NCBI RefSeq assembly: GCF_951793255.1
Contig: NZ_OX636706.1
Coordinates: 644,001-708,000, forward strand
Direction: 5' to 3'
Length of the DNA stretch: 64,000 nucleotides
Source of the DNA: Desulfovibrio piger
GTDB taxonomy: Bacteria; Desulfobacterota; Desulfovibrionia; Desulfovibrionales; Desulfovibrionaceae
Shown here: positions 61,945 through 64,000 of the stretch, piece by piece
How positions within the stretch are numbered: the stretch's first letter is position 1
Layout of the letters: each line of letters opens with the position of its first letter
Position numbers and translations under genes: made by a program
The notes under the pieces: model-generated
The model's database searches: none
What the model was told of the DNA's origin: nothing
Seen by the model: only the letters and a program-made list of their open reading frames with translations

Positions 61945-62838
61945 GACAACCTTCCTGCGTTGATGGTTACTGTGGTGCACAGGGTCTCACCCGGGGCCAG
62001 CGTGCTGCAGGTCCCGTCCTTTATGGATTTCCCCAGCGAACAGGGGATGGCGGTAGCCGGTTCCAGGACGCCCGTATACAGACCGTTCCAGCCGCCGTAG
62101 CTGGCAAAATACCAGGCCGGTATCGAAGCTGTAGCTGAAGAACGTGCGGGCCGCGGGGCTTTCCATACGCATCTCGCCCCGTTCGAGATCATGAAGGAAG
62201 AAAAATTCGCTGCGCTTTTCCTGGGCGGAACCGACGATGTCCAGGCGTTCGCCGTGATAGTCGGGCCAGGGGAAAAAGCGACTTTCATGGCGCCCTGTGA
62301 AATCGGCATCGCCGATCTCGCCACGCTTTGCAGGGCAAATGATCCTGTCTCCCTCATGCAACAGGAGGGCAGCATGCATCTTGAGGAGGAAATGGCTCTT
62401 TTTTGAGGATGTATTCGTTATCCTATAATCCATGACAACAGTCCCGGCATCCCCAGACAGCGTCATCTTTTTCTCATAACGCAGACCGGATGCAGGAAGC
62501 GTGGCTGAAAGCAGGATGGAATCCTGTCCGGACACGCAATCAAGCGCCGTTGTCCAAAGTTCACCGTGGTCAGGATACTGGATACCATCGATGACTTCTT
62601 TTTCATCATTGGGAAGAAGCTCGTCTATGCCGCCATAAAAATGCGGATCATACGCTGTTCCCTCGGGATAAGGACGCAAGGCAAGGTTCTCATTTCGCCA
62701 AAGAAGCTCCTGGCCCGTGTCCTTAAGGCAAAAATTGACGATTTTTCCGCCTACAGAAGGACAAACAACAAGGGAGATGCTGTCATTCTCAAGGCAGATG
62801 CCTTCGACACCTTCAAATTCTGTACGCCTTATGCTCAT
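61941..62838 (-). pseudogene. Aldose 1-epimerase-like protein with 1-nt frameshift
   Basis: A galactose-mutarotase-like protein of about 298 residues. The N-terminal frame gives GICLENDSISLVVCPSVGGK, ALRPYPEGTAYDPHFYGGID and HFLLKMHAALLL, and ends sensibly at SYSFDTG. The true C-terminus is in the next frame: AWYFASYGGWNGLYTGVLEP to LCTTVTINAGRLS, whose stop overlaps the SDR start. One extra base near 62111-62120 accounts for the shift. ATG 62838 has GGAGGGA upstream. It is the first gene of the operon. Confidence 0.78.
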
Positions 62839-62870
62839 TCTTCCCTCCACTATTTTGGGAGATTTCTTCC

Positions 62871-62901
62871 TCTATAGCGCAAAAGGAGGGGAAAATGTCA
62901 A
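62871..62901 (-). promoter_or_regulatory. Probable promoter of the sugar-acid operon
   Basis: On the minus strand TTGACA (62901-62896) and TATAGA (62876-62871), spacing 19 bp (or CTATAG at 18), about 35 bp upstream of the epimerase start. Confidence 0.45.
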
Positions 62902-62992
62902 TATTTAGGATTAAAGTTCCATATACAGAACAACTTCCAACAATATGCCCCTGCCCCCTTGCAATATTTCTGTCCCGGGACTAGTTTTTTGC

Positions 62993-63106
62993 TTCCGGCT
63001 GGGGGAGCCTACGGGCTGAGAAAGGGTGCAAGGACCCTGACCCCTAGGGCCGCCGTGCGGTCCTGCACCTGATGCAGATAGTGCTGTCGAAGGGAAGCTG
63101 GCAACG
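62993..63106 (+). promoter_or_regulatory. TPP riboswitch (THI element)
   Basis: The conserved core is clear: GGGGAGCC, GGGCTGAGA, GGACCCTGACCCCTA, then CACCTGATGCAGATAGTGC and CGAAGGGAAGC. These are the pyrimidine- and pyrophosphate-sensing halves of the thiamine pyrophosphate aptamer. A terminator and thiSG follow. Confidence 0.95.
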
Positions 63107-63130
63107 TGCGCTCTTTTTGCGCCCAACGTG

Positions 63131-63167
63131 CCCGTTTCGCCCTCTTGCAAGGTGGACGGGTTTTTTT
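63131..63167 (+). terminator. Expression-platform terminator of the TPP riboswitch
   Basis: CCCGT / ACGGG-closed hairpin (63131-63160) followed by T7, ending 11 bp before the thiS start and just before its GGAGG. Transcriptional attenuation on TPP binding is the expected mode. Confidence 0.75.
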
Positions 63168-63178
63168 GTGGAGGCAGT

Positions 63179-63379
63179 ATGCAACTCACCATCAATGGCG
63201 AAGCCTGTACCTGTGCCGAAGGCCTGACCGTGGCGGCCCTGCTGCGGGAGCGGGAACACGATGCCACCGCCGTGGTCGTGGAACACAACGGCCAGATCGT
63301 GCCCGCCGCGGACTTTGCGGCCACCGCCCTGAACGAGGGCGACGTGCTGGAGATCGTGCAGTTCGTGGGCGGCGGTTAG
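63179..63379 (+). CDS. thiS: ThiS, sulfur carrier protein of thiamine synthesis
   Basis: A 66-residue ubiquitin-like protein whose C-terminal Gly-Gly (VQFVGGG) is adenylated and thiocarboxylated to donate sulfur for the thiazole ring. [21 protein letters not shown] and [11 protein letters not shown] are typical. ATG 63179 follows GGAGG. It is controlled by the TPP riboswitch. Confidence 0.94.
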   Translation: MQLTINGEACTCAEGLTVAALLREREHDATAVVVEHNGQIVPAADFAATALNEGDVLEIVQFVGGG

Positions 63380-63456
63380 CCGCCGGCACGACGACGTTTT
63401 TTCTTCCTCTGCGCCCAGTGCGCACCGCGCGGCCCGGTCGGCCGCAGGAGACCATC

Positions 63457-64000
63457 ATGAGCGATTTTCAGAACAACGATCCCCTCATCATCGGCGGCGT
63501 GGAACTGCAGAGCCGCCTGTTCATCGGTACCGGCAAATACAGCAATGACGCCCTCATCCCCGACGTCTGCGCCAGCAGCGGCGCGCAGGTGATCACCGTG
63601 GCCATGCGCCGCGTGGAAAAAGGCCAGCAGGGCATCGTGGGCCACATCCCCTCCCACATGCGTCTGCTGCCCAACACCTCCGGCGCCCGCACCGCCGAAG
63701 AGGCCGTGCGCCTGGCCCGTCTGGCCCGCGCCGCCGGTTGCGGCGACTGGATCAAGATCGAAGTCATCTCCGATACCCGCCACCTGCTGCCCGACGGCTA
63801 CGAGACCGCCAAGGCCACCGAGATCCTGGCCAGGGAAGGCTTCACCGTGCTGCCCTACATCAACCCCGACCTCTATGTGGCCCGCGCCTGCGCGGATGCC
63901 GGTGCCGCCGCCGTCATGCCCCTGGGCGCGCCCATCGGCACCAACCGCGGCCTGCGCACCCGCGAGATGATCGGCATCCTCATCGAAGAGATCGACCTGC
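63457..64000 (+). CDS. thiG: ThiG, thiazole synthase (3' end outside window)
   Basis: The first 181 residues of thiazole synthase, open to the right edge. The motifs [60 protein letters not shown] (with the Schiff-base Lys) and [15 protein letters not shown] are all present. It condenses ThiS thiocarboxylate, dehydroglycine and deoxyxylulose 5-phosphate. AGGAG precedes the start. Confidence 0.97.
   Translation, partial: MSDFQNNDPLIIGGVELQSRLFIGTGKYSNDALIPDVCASSGAQVITVAMRRVEKGQQGIVGHIPSHMRLLPNTSGARTAEEAVRLARLARAAGCGDWIKIEVISDTRHLLPDGYETAKATEILAREGFTVLPYINPDLYVARACADAGAAAVMPLGAPIGTNRGLRTREMIGILIEEIDL

Overview
The window is a GC-rich, gene-dense stretch of a sulfate-reducing deltaproteobacterium, most likely a member of Desulfovibrio sensu stricto (a D. 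piger / D. desulfuricans type genome). The assignment rests on the complete aprBA-qmoABC-qmoD respiratory block and on the siroheme-dependent (alternative) heme genes ahbC, hemB, ahbD and a siroheme decarboxylase subunit. No rRNA, phage or CRISPR is visible. One tRNA, one insertion sequence and one TPP riboswitch are present.

Layout. 1-6 kb: the 3' end of alaS, then the alternative heme block with a diacylglycerol kinase gene inserted on the opposite strand. 6-11.3 kb: a polyphosphate operon (ppk1, a stand-alone HD-domain protein, ppx/gppA). 11.4-16.9 kb: a DksA-like protein, tRNA-Phe, a ClC-type Cl-/H+ antiporter overlapping an HdeA-like lipoprotein, a PaaK-like ligase and small proteins. 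17-21 kb: a YgiQ-type radical SAM protein with a large tandem-repeat tail, and slyX. 21.4-25.7 kb: an MBOAT/SGNH acylation pair, an IHF/HU subunit and a radical SAM protein. 25.8-29.5 kb: a YheO-type regulator, L-serine dehydratase and a serine-type permease. 29.5-35 kb: a non-coding hairpin-rich region, two ZraP/Spy-like periplasmic proteins and a divergent ZraSR-like two-component system with a near-perfect sigma-54 promoter and an IHF site. 35-41.6 kb: housekeeping genes (HD hydrolase, nth, cutA, a PfkB kinase, ybaK), one AT-rich lipoprotein island and an unusual chorismate mutase / EPSP-synthase-like fusion. 42.3-50.6 kb: dissimilatory APS reductase and its quinone-linked electron donor complex. 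51.3-56 kb: an AEC transporter, ilvD and a polysaccharide flippase. 56.1-62.9 kb: a sugar-acid catabolic operon carrying three separate lesions (an IS5/IS427-type insertion in its MFS transporter and a one-base frameshift in each of two enzymes). 63-64 kb: TPP riboswitch, thiS and the start of thiG.

How the parts connect. AprBA and QmoABC carry electrons from menaquinone to APS in sulfate respiration, and the heme genes feed the cytochromes and the heme b of QmoC. ClC plus the HdeA-like lipoprotein looks like an acid-tolerance pair, and the ZraSR/ZraP unit is an envelope or metal stress system. The most unusual non-coding signal is a family of four covarying hairpin elements, each placed just after the 3' end of a gene with the same end facing that gene. 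Second is a roughly 350-nt hairpin array rich in GGA on one strand and CCUCC on the other.
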